Notes under the pieces: generated by a model
What the model saw: only the letters and a program-made list of their open reading frames with translations
The model's database searches: none
Told to the model about the DNA's origin: nothing
Assembly: GCF_023072615.1 (NCBI RefSeq)
Contig: NZ_JAKNRW010000018.1
Location: 41,332 to 105,331 of the forward strand
Length of the DNA: 64,000 bases
Reading direction: 5' to 3'
Origin: Pseudomonas violetae
GTDB taxonomy: Bacteria > Pseudomonadota > Gammaproteobacteria > Pseudomonadales > Pseudomonadaceae
Made by a program: the position numbers and the translations under genes
Shown: positions 19,181-26,266 of the stretch, one piece after another
Position numbering within the stretch: position 1 is the stretch's first letter
Layout of the letters: the number at the start of each line of letters is the position of its first letter

Positions 19181-20011
19181 TTATTGACGGACCAGGCGGT
19201 GGTTCGGCAGTTGCACTTCTTCAGTGCTGCGATACGGGTTGATGTCCAACCCACCGCGGCGCACATAACGCGCATACACGGTCAATTTCTCTGGTTTGAG
19301 CAGCCGCTGCAGGTCGAGGAAGATCCGCTCCACACACTGCTCATGGAAGTCCGAATGCTGGCGGAAGCTGACGATGTACTCCAGCAGGCTCGCGTGATCC
19401 AGCGCCGCCCCACGGTACTCGACTGCCACACTGCCCCAATCCGGCTGGCTGGTCACCGGGCAATTGGATTTGAGCAGATGGCTGTGCACGCTCTCCTCGA
19501 CAATGCGCGAATCGTCGCAACGCAGCAGTTCCGGGCGCGGATGCTCGTAGTTGCTGACACTGATGTCCAGGTCGTCGATACACACGCCCGGCAACGCAAC
19601 GACGCCTTCGGCTTCCACCTCTTGCAGACTGCGGATGCGCACGCCCACCGGCTTGCCGGCAGCGGCGGACAGGTCGTTGGCCAGGGTTGCTTCAAGGCTT
19701 GCCGTATCAGCAAATGGCGTCTGGTTCAGCGAGTTGAGGTACAGCTTGAACGACTTCGACTCGATGATATTCGGCGAGTCCGCCGGAATGCTGAATTCGC
19801 CGATCGCCACCACGGGCTTACCTGAGGGCAGCAGCCACGACAGTTCGAAGCAGTTCCAGAAGTCCATGCCTGTGTACGGCAGGGTTTGCGCCGTCAGGCC
19901 GAGCTCGGCCCATTTCGCGGTGCGCGGGATAGGGAACAGCAGGGACGGCGTGTAGGTGGCGATGTATTCGCTGGATTTGCCCAGCGGCGAGTGTTCGGCT
20001 GCGGGATGCAT
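19181..20011 (-). CDS. queF: NADPH-dependent 7-cyano-7-deazaguanine reductase
   Basis: Reduces preQ0 to preQ1, the last free-base step of queuosine synthesis. The 276-residue protein is the long, two-domain QueF form of gammaproteobacteria. The catalytic cysteine is in KSNCPVTSQPDWGS (about 190), and the NADPH/substrate motif ESKSFKLYLNSLNQT lies near residue 92. The other queuosine genes are not in this window. No preQ1 riboswitch is visible before the start, and the upstream gap holds the dispersed repeat described near 20097. Confidence 0.97.
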   Translation of the reverse strand: MHPAAEHSPLGKSSEYIATYTPSLLFPIPRTAKWAELGLTAQTLPYTGMDFWNCFELSWLLPSGKPVVAIGEFSIPADSPNIIESKSFKLYLNSLNQTPFADTASLEATLANDLSAAAGKPVGVRIRSLQEVEAEGVVALPGVCIDDLDISVSNYEHPRPELLRCDDSRIVEESVHSHLLKSNCPVTSQPDWGSVAVEYRGAALDHASLLEYIVSFRQHSDFHEQCVERIFLDLQRLLKPEKLTVYARYVRRGGLDINPYRSTEEVQLPNHRLVRQ

Positions 20012-20136
20012 GGCGGAAACCTGACTGAAGAATCAGTGGATTCTATCAGTGTTCAGTGGTTTTGTTGGGGGTTGGGAGGTGGGTGCTTTTGGGAAAGATC
20101 GCAGCCTCGTTGCACTCGACAGCTCCTACACAGCGC

Positions 20137-20652
20137 CTACGGGGCTTCGACGGTGAGTTTACCGACCATGCCGGCCTGGTAGTGACCGGGAATATTGCAG
20201 GCGAATTCGAGGCTGGTGGGTTGGGTGAAGGTCCAGGTCAGCTCGGCGGTTTTGCCTGGCTCGACCAGTACACTGTTGGGGTCATCGTGCTTCATGGCGT
20301 GACCCATGGCGCCGTGATCCATGGCCTTCATGCCCGTCGGCGTGAGCATGCCGCTTTGTTGCATCTCCAGCATTTCCTGTTGATGCCTGGCATGCATAGC
20401 GGCGTCGCCGAGGTTGAACTCATGCAGCAATTGACCTTTGTTGACCAGCACGAAACGCACGGTCTCCCCGGCCTTGATATCGATCGCCTTGGGATTGAAC
20501 GACATGTCACCCATGACCACTTCAATGCTGCGAGTGGCCTTGGCGGCCGGAGCCGGTTGACCAAAATCGACGGATTGCGCCGGCGCTGCCCACACCGGAG
20601 TGCTCAGTGCCAGCAGGCATGCGGTCAACAGCAGGGGTTTGCGCATAAACAT
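20137..20652 (-). CDS. Periplasmic copper-binding cupredoxin-like protein
   Basis: A 171-residue precursor with a signal peptide ending VWAAP (about 1-23). The mature part is a cupredoxin fold with ligands expected at HEF (about 91) and in the C-terminal FACNIPGHYQAGMVG (Cys, His, Met), a type-1 copper-like set. Between these is an insert of about 40 residues rich in Met and His (MHARHQQEMLEMQQSG, DHGAMGHAMKHDD), which could bind more Cu(I)/Cu(II). It is divergent from copRS across 155 bp with a copper-type operator, so it is probably copper-induced. The likely role is periplasmic copper sequestration. Confidence 0.85.
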   Translation of the reverse strand: MFMRKPLLLTACLLALSTPVWAAPAQSVDFGQPAPAAKATRSIEVVMGDMSFNPKAIDIKAGETVRFVLVNKGQLLHEFNLGDAAMHARHQQEMLEMQQSGMLTPTGMKAMDHGAMGHAMKHDDPNSVLVEPGKTAELTWTFTQPTSLEFACNIPGHYQAGMVGKLTVEAP

Positions 20653-20730
20653 GGGTCTACTCCAACAAGGTAAGGTTCAGCCTGTAGAAAACTCTAAACT
20701 GCTGCTACTGCCCGCAACCTGACAGGCAGA

Positions 20731-20744
20731 TTACAAATTTGTCA
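20731..20744. promoter_or_regulatory. CopR/CusR-type box between the cupredoxin and copRS genes
   Basis: TTACAAATTTGTCA is a palindrome with one mismatch and fits the TGACAA-N2-TTGTCA pattern of CusR/CopR/PcoR boxes. A larger inverted repeat overlaps it: AACCTGACA (20716-20724) against TGTCAGGTT (20740-20748). It sits in the divergent 155-bp promoter region and could control both sides. Confidence 0.7.
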
Positions 20745-20807
20745 GGTTGGCCAGCGCTCGCGCGGCCCACGGTATAAAGCCTTCGTTCCATTGACCCCGA
20801 GCTTTCC

Positions 20808-21488
20808 ATGAAACTGCTGATCGTCGAAGACCAAGCGAAAACCGGCCAATACCTGCGCCAGGGCCTGACCGAGGCCGGGTTCAATACCGAACTGGTGGCG
20901 GATGGCAGCACCGGCCAGCAACTAGCCTTGAGCGGCGACTATGCTCTGCTGATTCTAGATGTGATGTTGCCCGGGCGCGATGGCTGGCAGATCCTGCAAG
21001 CGGTGCGCAGTGCCGGCCTCGACACGCCGGTGCTGTTCCTGACCGCCCGGGACGCCGTGGAAGACCGGGTACATGGCCTGGAGCTGGGGGCCGACGATTA
21101 CCTGGTCAAGCCCTTCGCCTTCTCCGAATTACTGGCGCGGGTGCGCAGCCTGTTACGCCGTGGCAGCGCCCCGCCCCAGGACACCAGCCTGCAACTGGCC
21201 GACCTGCGCCTGGACCTGATTCGTCGCCGGGTGGAACGCAGCGGGCAGCGCATCGACCTCACCGCCAAGGAATTCGCCTTGCTGGAAATGCTGTTGCGCC
21301 GCCAGGGTGAAGTGCTGCCCAAGTCGTTGATCGCTTCACAGGTGTGGGACATGAATTTCGACAGCGACACCAACGTCATCGAGGTGGCCATCCGCCGGTT
21401 GCGCCTGAAGATCGACGATGATTTCCCCAACAAGCTGATCCACACCGTGCGTGGCATGGGTTACGTCCTTGAAGAGCGTCCTGCCTGA
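20808..21488 (+). CDS. copR: Copper-responsive OmpR-family response regulator
   Basis: The 226-residue protein has a receiver domain (phospho-acceptor aspartate in LLILDVMLPGRDGW, about 51; switch lysine in DDYLVKPFAFSEL) and a C-terminal winged-helix DNA-binding domain (about 127-224, ending LIHTVRGMGYVLEERP). The subclass is the heavy-metal regulators CopR/CusR/IrlR. Its stop codon overlaps the copS ATG by one base. The neighbouring cupredoxin and the CopR-type box support the copper assignment. Confidence 0.9.
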   Translation: MKLLIVEDQAKTGQYLRQGLTEAGFNTELVADGSTGQQLALSGDYALLILDVMLPGRDGWQILQAVRSAGLDTPVLFLTARDAVEDRVHGLELGADDYLVKPFAFSELLARVRSLLRRGSAPPQDTSLQLADLRLDLIRRRVERSGQRIDLTAKEFALLEMLLRRQGEVLPKSLIASQVWDMNFDSDTNVIEVAIRRLRLKIDDDFPNKLIHTVRGMGYVLEERPA

Positions 21489-22837
21489 TGCGCCGCCTGT
21501 CCTTGAGCAGCCGTCTGGCCCTGCTGTTCGCTGCCTGCACGGCGGTGGTTTCGCTGATCGCCGGTGTGCTGTTCAGCCGGGCGAGCGAGGCGCATTTCAT
21601 CGAACTGGATCAACAGTTGCTGGACGGAAAATTGATTGGTTTGCGTCGGGCGCTGCACGACATTCAGTCCAGCGAAAGCCAGGCCAGGCTCGCCGATGAA
21701 TTGAGCCGCCAGGCCGACCTGGCGCTGCGCATCACCGGGGCCGACGGCCAGCGCTGGTATGACAGCTCGGCGCAATTGCCAGGACAACTGCCATTGACCG
21801 AGGGCTTGTCCACCACCAGCCATGCAGGCACAGACTATCGAGTGCTGAACGCCCCGCTCTACCCGGGCAAACCCGACTCGCCGCAATTGACCCTGTTGCT
21901 CGACATCACCCATCACCAACACTTTCTGCAGCGCATGCAACGTCTGATCTGGCTGACCGTCGGCCTCTCGGCGCTGGCCACCGCGCTGCTCGGGGCCTGG
22001 GCGGCGCGCAGTGGCTTGCGGCCGCTACGGCGCATGAGTGAAGTGGCGCGAGGGGTGTCCGCCCAGTCGCTCAAAGCACGATTGCCCGAAGCGCAGATGC
22101 CACCCGAACTTGCGCAAATGGCCCACCACTTCAACGCCATGCTGGAACGTCTCGATGACTCGTTCCAACGCCTTTCGGCCTTCTCCGCCGACATCGCCCA
22201 TGAACTGCGCACACCGCTGTCAAACCTGCTGACCCACACCCAGGTCACCCTCACCCGCCCGCGCCCTATCGAGGACTACCGCGAAGCATTGCACAGCAAT
22301 CTCGAAGAACTGCAATGGATGGCGCAACTGGTCAACGACATGCTGTACCTGGCCAAAGCCGACCACGGCCTACTGATGCCCAAGCGCGAACCCCTCGAGC
22401 TGGCAGAGGAAGTGGAGGCGTTACTGGAGTTCTTTGCTCCGCTGGCCGAGGACGCACAGGTGACGCTCAAGCGTGACGGCCATGCCCGCCTGCAAGGCGA
22501 CCGCATCATGTTGCGCCGGGCGCTGTCCAACTTGCTGGACAATGCGTTGCGGTTTACCCCGGCCGGGGGCGAAGTTCGGGTGTGGATTGTCGATGAAGCC
22601 AATGGCTTGAGGCTGATGGTTGAAAATAGCGGAGAAGGAATTGACCGGGCGTTGCTGCCACGCCTGTTTGATCGATTCTACCGGGCAGATCCAGCGCGCC
22701 ATGAAGGCCGCAGCGAGCATGCGGGTTTGGGATTGGCCATTACCCAGTCGATCATTCGTGCCCATGGTGGGCAGATTCGTTGTGAATCGCAGAATGGGTG
22801 GACGCGGTTTGTGGTTGAGTTACCGAAGGGGAATTGA
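21488..22837 (+). CDS. copS: Heavy-metal sensor histidine kinase
   Basis: The 449-residue inner-membrane kinase has two transmembrane helices (about 10-32 and 152-172) around a periplasmic sensor loop, a HAMP domain (about 172-225), the H-box DIAHELRTPLSNLLTH (phospho-histidine about 239), N-box LSNLLDNALRFTP, G-boxes GEGIDRALLPRLFDRFYR and GLGLAI. It belongs to the CopS/CusS/IrlS family (heavy metal sensor kinases). It is translationally coupled to copR. The periplasmic loop is histidine-poor apart from SHAGTDYR and HHQHF, and the latter near the second helix could bind copper. Confidence 0.9.
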   Translation: MRRLSLSSRLALLFAACTAVVSLIAGVLFSRASEAHFIELDQQLLDGKLIGLRRALHDIQSSESQARLADELSRQADLALRITGADGQRWYDSSAQLPGQLPLTEGLSTTSHAGTDYRVLNAPLYPGKPDSPQLTLLLDITHHQHFLQRMQRLIWLTVGLSALATALLGAWAARSGLRPLRRMSEVARGVSAQSLKARLPEAQMPPELAQMAHHFNAMLERLDDSFQRLSAFSADIAHELRTPLSNLLTHTQVTLTRPRPIEDYREALHSNLEELQWMAQLVNDMLYLAKADHGLLMPKREPLELAEEVEALLEFFAPLAEDAQVTLKRDGHARLQGDRIMLRRALSNLLDNALRFTPAGGEVRVWIVDEANGLRLMVENSGEGIDRALLPRLFDRFYRADPARHEGRSEHAGLGLAITQSIIRAHGGQIRCESQNGWTRFVVELPKGN

Positions 22838-22920
22838 GGCCCGATGGGCCGGCTGCTTGTGGGGCCGGCTTGCCAGCGAAGAATGGACGTGATCGGGCGC
22901 GTGGTATCAAGCGAAATTGG

Positions 22921-24420
22921 TTACGTGACTCGACTTCCGAACACAACATACAACGGATCAAGCCCTACCTCGCGGGGGAAAACCACGATGTAGTCGTCAA
23001 TCGGTGCGTCTTCGGCGTTACCGGTCAGGGGGTCAAGCGTCGGCACCGGCGAAGAGGATACAAATCCAACACGTTGTGTTGGTGGCGGTGCTGCCGGAAC
23101 AGACGTTTCGATAGCAACCGTTGCAGACCAGAGAACAGTGATCGATGCAGAACCATCAGCAGTAAAACTGAATGAATTCGGTTGCTCGCCGCGTTGTGCC
23201 TCACGGACCCGCACACGCGATGCAGAAATATTGCGCCGCGACGCTGTAATGTGGACCTGCTCCAAAAACCTGACTTCGCGCAGCCCCCTGAACATCGATC
23301 CGGGTTTAGCGGGCACTACAGCCGAGCCCATCCTGAAAGGCATGTCGACTTCAGATCGGTTCGCCGCCAATGACTGCCAGTTTTGCCCCTCGATGGGCAG
23401 AAGTTCGGACAAAGGGATACTGAGACCGAAGACCTTAACATCGGCACGACTGGTAAATTCGAACTGCAATACAGCTGACCGATGTCCTTGATCGGCAGGC
23501 GCGACTGACGTGTTGCGCCAGGTAAATTCCGCAACCGCCGAACGAATGGATTTTTGCAGATCAATCTGCTGGGAAAACTGCAAGGCAGGTGACTCGTCTT
23601 CCAACAGCAGATCGGGACGTTTTCCAGCGATGACCAGCGACGCATGGATCTGGCGAGCAGTCAGGGCCGGACTAAAGCCCGCCAACGTACGCGAACCGAT
23701 CAACTTCTGCTGCGCGGTTGTCAACAACACTTCGGCTTCATCGTGCAGGGCCCGATGGTGCTGATTAATCGCCGCCAACCGGGCGATGTAGCGATCGTAG
23801 GTTGCATTGATTTGTTGAGCGATGCCCTGCCATTGCGTCTGCTCCGACCATGCATATTTCAGATTGCTCTGCGCACTGTTTTTGGCGAACTCGATGCGCA
23901 TTTTAAAGAATTCGAACTGCCTGGTGCTCAGGTACGAGTCATGCTGGGCGAGTTCCAGTGCACGGATATTCTTTTCCTGTTCGGAAACATTAAGCGAAAC
24001 GCTCTGCAATGAGCGCAAGTGCTGGATCCGCTGTGCGAAAACACCGAACGCCTGATCAGCGGCTTGTTCTGAACCCGCCACGTCTGCTGCAAGCTTCTGT
24101 ACCTCAGCCAAGCTACGCTGCACAGGGGTCATTTGCACAAAGGGAGGCGAAACGAAAATACCCTCGTCCTTGAATGCGGCAAGGCCTTGCGTGCGATGCC
24201 ATTGCCTGACGAGATGCACAACGGTGTCCGGGCCGTCTGCCAGGCCTGTCTCGTCAGAGGTAAACAACAGATCCGACCCACTAGGGTGACCGACGACCCG
24301 ATCGAAATGATTGATCAATCGGTTATGGTCCTGCCGGGGTAGATCGACGGCCCAGATCCGTTCAACCAGCGTCTGGAATTCTGAAGCGGTGTAATCCATG
24401 AGTGTTGGTTTAAGTTCCAT
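22921..24420 (-). CDS. Im-like domain fused to a Pyocin_S body, no killing domain
   Basis: The 499-residue protein has three parts. Residues 1-87 are a complete colicin/pyocin immunity-like domain (MELKPTLMDYTASEFQTL, then HPSGSDLLF, then VVHLVRQWHRTQGLAAF); the usual YYP after SDLI is replaced by LFTS. Residues about 95-235 are a long helical coiled-coil region. Residues about 240-499 fit the Pyocin_S domain, ending DPLYVVFGSRVT, the point at which nuclease domains normally begin. The stop follows immediately and no nuclease is found downstream before copS. ATG 24420 has AAGGA eight bases upstream. It may be a truncated bacteriocin, an acceptor for toxin tips, or an antagonist of related bacteriocins. 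Function is unproven. Confidence 0.75.
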   Translation of the reverse strand: MELKPTLMDYTASEFQTLVERIWAVDLPRQDHNRLINHFDRVVGHPSGSDLLFTSDETGLADGPDTVVHLVRQWHRTQGLAAFKDEGIFVSPPFVQMTPVQRSLAEVQKLAADVAGSEQAADQAFGVFAQRIQHLRSLQSVSLNVSEQEKNIRALELAQHDSYLSTRQFEFFKMRIEFAKNSAQSNLKYAWSEQTQWQGIAQQINATYDRYIARLAAINQHHRALHDEAEVLLTTAQQKLIGSRTLAGFSPALTARQIHASLVIAGKRPDLLLEDESPALQFSQQIDLQKSIRSAVAEFTWRNTSVAPADQGHRSAVLQFEFTSRADVKVFGLSIPLSELLPIEGQNWQSLAANRSEVDMPFRMGSAVVPAKPGSMFRGLREVRFLEQVHITASRRNISASRVRVREAQRGEQPNSFSFTADGSASITVLWSATVAIETSVPAAPPPTQRVGFVSSSPVPTLDPLTGNAEDAPIDDYIVVFPREVGLDPLYVVFGSRVT

Positions 24421-24545
24421 CTTGATTCATCCTTGAATTTCTTTGGCAAACAATCGTAGACAATGGCACTTGCTCGGCTCTGAGCAAGTGCATTTAAATA
24501 GTCAACGAGGCAGGTTAATCAGGTTTAAAGCCGGGTTTGTTATTG
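24324..24545. repeat. Direct repeat, copy A (start of the Im-Pyocin_S ORF and upstream Im gene end)
   Basis: Bases 24324-24396 match 25798-25870 with a single mismatch, at a constant offset of 1474. Similarity continues, with small differences, through the start-codon region, a hairpin and the 3' end of the preceding Im gene. The duplicate is described at 25798-26015. Confidence 0.9.
24466..24491. other. Conserved hairpin between the second Im gene and the Im-Pyocin_S ORF
   Basis: GCACTTGCTC pairs perfectly with GAGCAAGTGC around a 6-base loop. The same hairpin, with one mismatch, recurs at 25942-25967 after the first Im gene. No T-run follows it in the direction of transcription, so it may be an mRNA-stability or processing element rather than a terminator. 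Confidence 0.6.
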
Positions 24546-24790
24546 GCCGCGCGCCATTCTTTGACTACTCTTAGTACATCTTCCGGCGTACTCTCGCGGC
24601 CTTCCTTTGGGAAAAAAATCACGTCTGAACGGTCAGGATGCTCAGTCACCAACTCAAAATGCATCACCCCTTTATCTATAAAATCTTCAAACTCATCAGG
24701 AGACAGGTCGTCTCTCTCTTCGTATAAACCTCGTAAGAACTGTAAAAATTCGGCTTCTGTATAGTCTTCATATTTCTCTCTCATATTCAT
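24515..24790 (-). CDS. Colicin/pyocin DNase immunity protein (Im family), second copy
   Basis: A 91-residue acidic four-helix protein of the Im2/Im9 type: YEDYTEAEFLQFLRGL (helix I), ELVTEHPDRSDVIFFP (helix III, where FF replaces the classical YY) and VVKEWRAANNKPGFKP (helix IV and tail). The start at 24790 is chosen because GGGG lies six bases before it; an in-frame ATG at 24802 lacks a site. It is about half identical to the Im at 25991-26266. No DNase gene lies directly upstream, so it may be an orphan that protects against related bacteriocins. Its AT-rich sequence contrasts with the core genes. Confidence 0.88.
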   Translation of the reverse strand: MNMREKYEDYTEAEFLQFLRGLYEERDDLSPDEFEDFIDKGVMHFELVTEHPDRSDVIFFPKEGRESTPEDVLRVVKEWRAANNKPGFKPD

Positions 24791-24876
24791 GATTAGCCCC
24801 ATCCCCTATGAAAATGAGTATATCGCCTTGCACCTGCTTACTACTGATATTCAGGTGCAGGCAGGCCTACTAAACT

Positions 24877-25353
24877 TCAATCGTGACCTTTGTCAATCAA
24901 GGTAAAGACCAACGTTTTCACTTCCATGGCCGCGGTGTATTGAAAGACAACCTTTTTGCCCGGATAAATAGCAGGATCCAGCGGATAGGATTCCCATCCA
25001 CCTGTTTGGCCCATGGGCTGAGGCATTTTTATTGGGCCTGTTGACTCCATTGGCTCGCCGAAGAGCGCATGCACATCGGACTGGGTCATTTCTGATTCAT
25101 ATGGCGCGGGAAGTTCGCCTTTGTACTCAACCGTTGAAGGCGTAGATTTTTTTAAAGTGACAAACAATGTTTCAAGCCGCTTGGTTTCCGCCCAGAATGT
25201 AAGACTGATACCAACTTCCGGCGCCATGTCTACTAAATCACAATCGGGGTACAACGCCTTCGGCGGCCTTTTGAAATGAACACCTTGCGCAAGCAATTCA
25301 TCGTGGTTTTTTCCCAGCGCTTTTATCCACGCCTCAATTGTCACAGCACTCAT
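24877..25353 (-). CDS. DUF6392 family protein, putative immunity for the orphan nuclease tail
   Basis: The 158-residue protein begins MSAVTIEAWIKALGKNHDEL and has the family-like central segment ELPAPYESEMTQSDVHALFG and a beta-rich C-terminus. DUF6392 proteins are often encoded beside pyocin-type toxins in Pseudomonas (family knowledge). The ATG at 25353 overlaps the TGA of the upstream nuclease tail (ATGA), a classical toxin-immunity coupling. That placement is the main reason to call it an immunity protein; the biochemical role is unproven. Confidence 0.7.
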   Translation of the reverse strand: MSAVTIEAWIKALGKNHDELLAQGVHFKRPPKALYPDCDLVDMAPEVGISLTFWAETKRLETLFVTLKKSTPSTVEYKGELPAPYESEMTQSDVHALFGEPMESTGPIKMPQPMGQTGGWESYPLDPAIYPGKKVVFQYTAAMEVKTLVFTLIDKGHD

Positions 25354-25894
25354 AGGTACCATCCTTGCTCAATATGGAGCTCATGTAATTTCACGCGAGC
25401 AGCCTCGATGTCTTTGTCGGTAAACCCTTGTTCAAGTAAACCCAGCTTGATTGCATCAAAATTTCTATCCACCGCAAGTCGTGGATCAACTGCGTCATCC
25501 ATTTGTTTGGATGCATGATTTCGTCCACCATAGGTTTCGCTGAATCTACGGTGAATCTCCGTAGGTATCGCGATGCTTGGAGCTTTTTTCAGAAAATCCT
25601 CGCGCTCGTACATATCGGCTTCTGGAAATCTCTCTTTTATGTACCTGTCCAGCGCCCTCCGCGAAGGAATATGGTCAATATCCAACCCATCCCCTCTACT
25701 CCGACCACTGAGTTCGTTATACGGTCCGACCTCCAACAGCTCAACCGGAGGCCCAGCGAAAACCAGTCGGGGAGAAGGTAAATCCTCCCCCCCCGGATAT
25801 GGTCCTGCCGGGGTAGATCGACGGCCCAGATCCGTTCAACCAGCGTCTGGAATTCTGACGCGGTGTAATCTTTTAATGTTGGTTTAAGTTCCAT
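25350..25894 (-). pseudogene. Im-leader stub joined out of frame to an orphan nuclease toxin tail
   Basis: ATG 25894 (AAGGAAG upstream) starts an Im-like leader identical over most of its 32 codons to the ORF at 24420 (MELKPTLKDYTASEFQTL to PRQDH). The match ends at 25798, next to a run of eight G (plus-strand C, 25787-25794). Beyond it a second frame encodes GGEDLPSPRLVFAGPP, then GPYNELSGRSRGDGLDIDHI and a helical C-terminus ending EQGWYL at 25350. The DIDHIPSRRAL motif resembles predicted HNH-like or restriction-like toxin tips of polymorphic toxins. Nine G would join the two parts in frame. As it stands the tail lacks an ATG start. The tail overlaps a DUF6392 gene. Confidence 0.7.
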
Positions 25895-26015
25895 CTTTGG
25901 TTCTTCCTTGAATTTCTTTGGCAAAAAAATCGTAGACAATGGCACCTGCTCGGCTCTGAGCAAGTGCCGTCAAATTGTCAACGAGGCGGATCATTCAAGC
26001 TTGAAGCCTGGTTTG
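25798..26015. repeat. Direct repeat, copy B
   Basis: Second copy of the block at 24324-24545, offset 1474 bases. The first 73 bases have one mismatch. The copy stops abruptly at 25798, next to the poly-G/C tract, where the leader joins foreign toxin-tail sequence. The upstream end merges into a paralogous Im gene. Confidence 0.9.
25942..25967. other. Hairpin between the first Im gene and the leader stub
   Basis: GCACCTGCTC pairs with GAGCAAGTGC (one mismatch) around the same 6-base loop as at 24466-24491, in the same position relative to the flanking genes. Confidence 0.55.
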
Positions 26016-26266
26016 TTATTAGCCGCGCGCCATTCCTTAAGTCTTTTTAGTACTTTTTCAGGTGAGCTCTTAGCGCTCTCTCCCGGAAGGGAAAAAGCAT
26101 GAATTCCATCTGGATGCTCAGCAATTGCCTCGAAATGCAATATTCCTTTGATTATAAAATCGTCGAAACCATCATCAGATAGATCACGCTTATCTTCAAA
26201 AAGGCATCGAAGAAATTCTAGAAACTCTGCCTCTGTATAGTCTTCAAACCGCTCTTTAAATGTCAT
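25991..26266 (-). CDS. Cognate immunity protein of the HNH bacteriocin (Im family)
   Basis: A 91-residue acidic protein with Im features: FEDYTEAEFLEFLRCL (helix I), EHPDG before helix III, and RLKEWRAANNKPGFKLE (helix IV and tail). ATG 26266 overlaps the toxin's TGA (26263-26265), so it is coupled to the bacteriocin and is the expected inhibitor of its DNase. The normally invariant helix III SDLIYYP is replaced by IHAFSLP, which removes the paired tyrosines that anchor known DNase-Im complexes. AT-rich compared with core genes. Confidence 0.9.
   Translation of the reverse strand: MTFKERFEDYTEAEFLEFLRCLFEDKRDLSDDGFDDFIIKGILHFEAIAEHPDGIHAFSLPGESAKSSPEKVLKRLKEWRAANNKPGFKLE

Noticed and set aside
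20012..20136. PreQ1 riboswitch before queF
   Set aside because: The gap lies mostly beyond the start on the wrong side and no C-rich/A-rich preQ1 aptamer pattern is seen.
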